A DNA stretch of 13,976 bases from contig CANQJY010000023.1 of NCBI GenBank assembly GCA_947624365.1, forward strand, positions 1 through 13,976. Direction: 5' to 3'. This DNA is from an uncultured Clostridia bacterium (lineage in GTDB: Bacteria > Bacillota > Clostridia > TANB77 > CAG-508). Each line of letters begins with the position of its first letter. Position 1 is the stretch's first letter. This document shows, piece after piece, positions 13,905-13,976 of this stretch. The notes below the pieces were generated by a model, which was given only the letters and a program-made list of their open reading frames with translations, was not told the DNA's origin and ran no database searches. A program made the position numbers and the translations under genes.

Positions 13905-13926
13905 GGGTGTCCTAAAATAGGAACCC
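13905..13926. other. Small hairpin near the right edge
   Basis: GGGT and TCCTA pair with TAGGA and ACCC around an AAA loop, with one bulged G. It lies about 20 bases after the stop of the 123-residue gene and directly before a second hairpin. The base composition (GAGGGTGTCC at its start) resembles the ends of some clostridial insertion sequences, but the window stops too soon to tell. Confidence 0.45.
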
Positions 13927-13931
13927 GAAAG

Positions 13932-13965
13932 CAAAAATTCCAGTGAGAAATCGCTGGAATTTTTG
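13932..13965 (+). terminator. Hairpin with GAAA tetraloop, likely terminator
   Basis: Positions 13932-13946 and 13951-13965 form a 15-bp stem with one T-G wobble, closed by a GAAA (GNRA-type) loop. The stem ends in a run of T on the plus strand and lies 46 bases after the stop of the 123-residue gene. It fits a Rho-independent terminator for that gene. It may instead guard the end of an element lying to the right. Confidence 0.65.
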
Positions 13966-13976
13966 TGTATAAAAAT

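Noticed and set aside
1..13976. CRISPR array, tRNA or rRNA genes
   Set aside because: No regularly spaced repeats and no tRNA or rRNA signature sequences were seen on either strand by eye.

Overview
The window is AT-rich (roughly 70% A+T). It has strong GGAGG-type ribosome binding sites, textbook sigma-A promoters with 17-18 base spacers, and TGA used as an ordinary stop. This points to a low-GC Firmicute, most likely a gut or anaerobic clostridium. Nearly all genes are on the minus strand; two single-gene plus-strand units (8290-8961 and 13514-13885) interrupt them. I see no tRNA, rRNA or CRISPR array, and no intact insertion sequence. No stretch over 300 bases lacks a gene; the longest gap is about 195 bases (8096-8289).

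Left part (1-2852). A DUF362 gene is cut off after about 150 codons at a sequence junction. Next to it is a metal-resistance pair: a CadC-like ArsR/SmtB repressor and a CadA-like Zn/Cd/Pb P-type ATPase. The two genes overlap by 8 bases. They are read from a near-consensus promoter whose -10 lies inside a 19-base palindrome.

Middle (2889-8151). One six-gene minus-strand operon starts at a consensus promoter at 8123-8151 and ends at a long hairpin at 2889-2955. In transcription order it encodes a cysteine desulfurase-like PLP enzyme, an unrecognised 91-residue protein, an archaeal-type orotidine 5'-phosphate (OMP) decarboxylase, a PfkB-family kinase, a HAD phosphatase and an M20 N-carbamoyl-amino-acid/allantoate amidohydrolase. 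Kinase, decarboxylase, phosphatase and amidohydrolase could act in series on a pyrimidine-like nucleoside. I infer an orotidine-type salvage or modification route; this is untested.

Right part (8207-13976). A divergent metallo-beta-lactamase-fold gene is followed by a 24-bp perfect inverted repeat serving two converging transcripts. A second minus-strand operon begins at 13446. It encodes a thymidylate-kinase-like P-loop protein, a radical SAM/SPASM enzyme, a nucleotidyltransferase, a second and unrelated-type OMP decarboxylase (PyrF type 2), and an AAA_28/NadR-like P-loop protein. Its promoter is back to back with that of an unrecognised 123-residue protein. Two hairpins at the right edge, the second with a GAAA tetraloop, look like a terminator or the end of an insertion sequence.

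The most notable point is two OMP decarboxylases of different lineages about 3 kb apart, each in an operon with kinase-like and nucleotide-handling genes. Neither operon contains the usual de novo pyrimidine genes.
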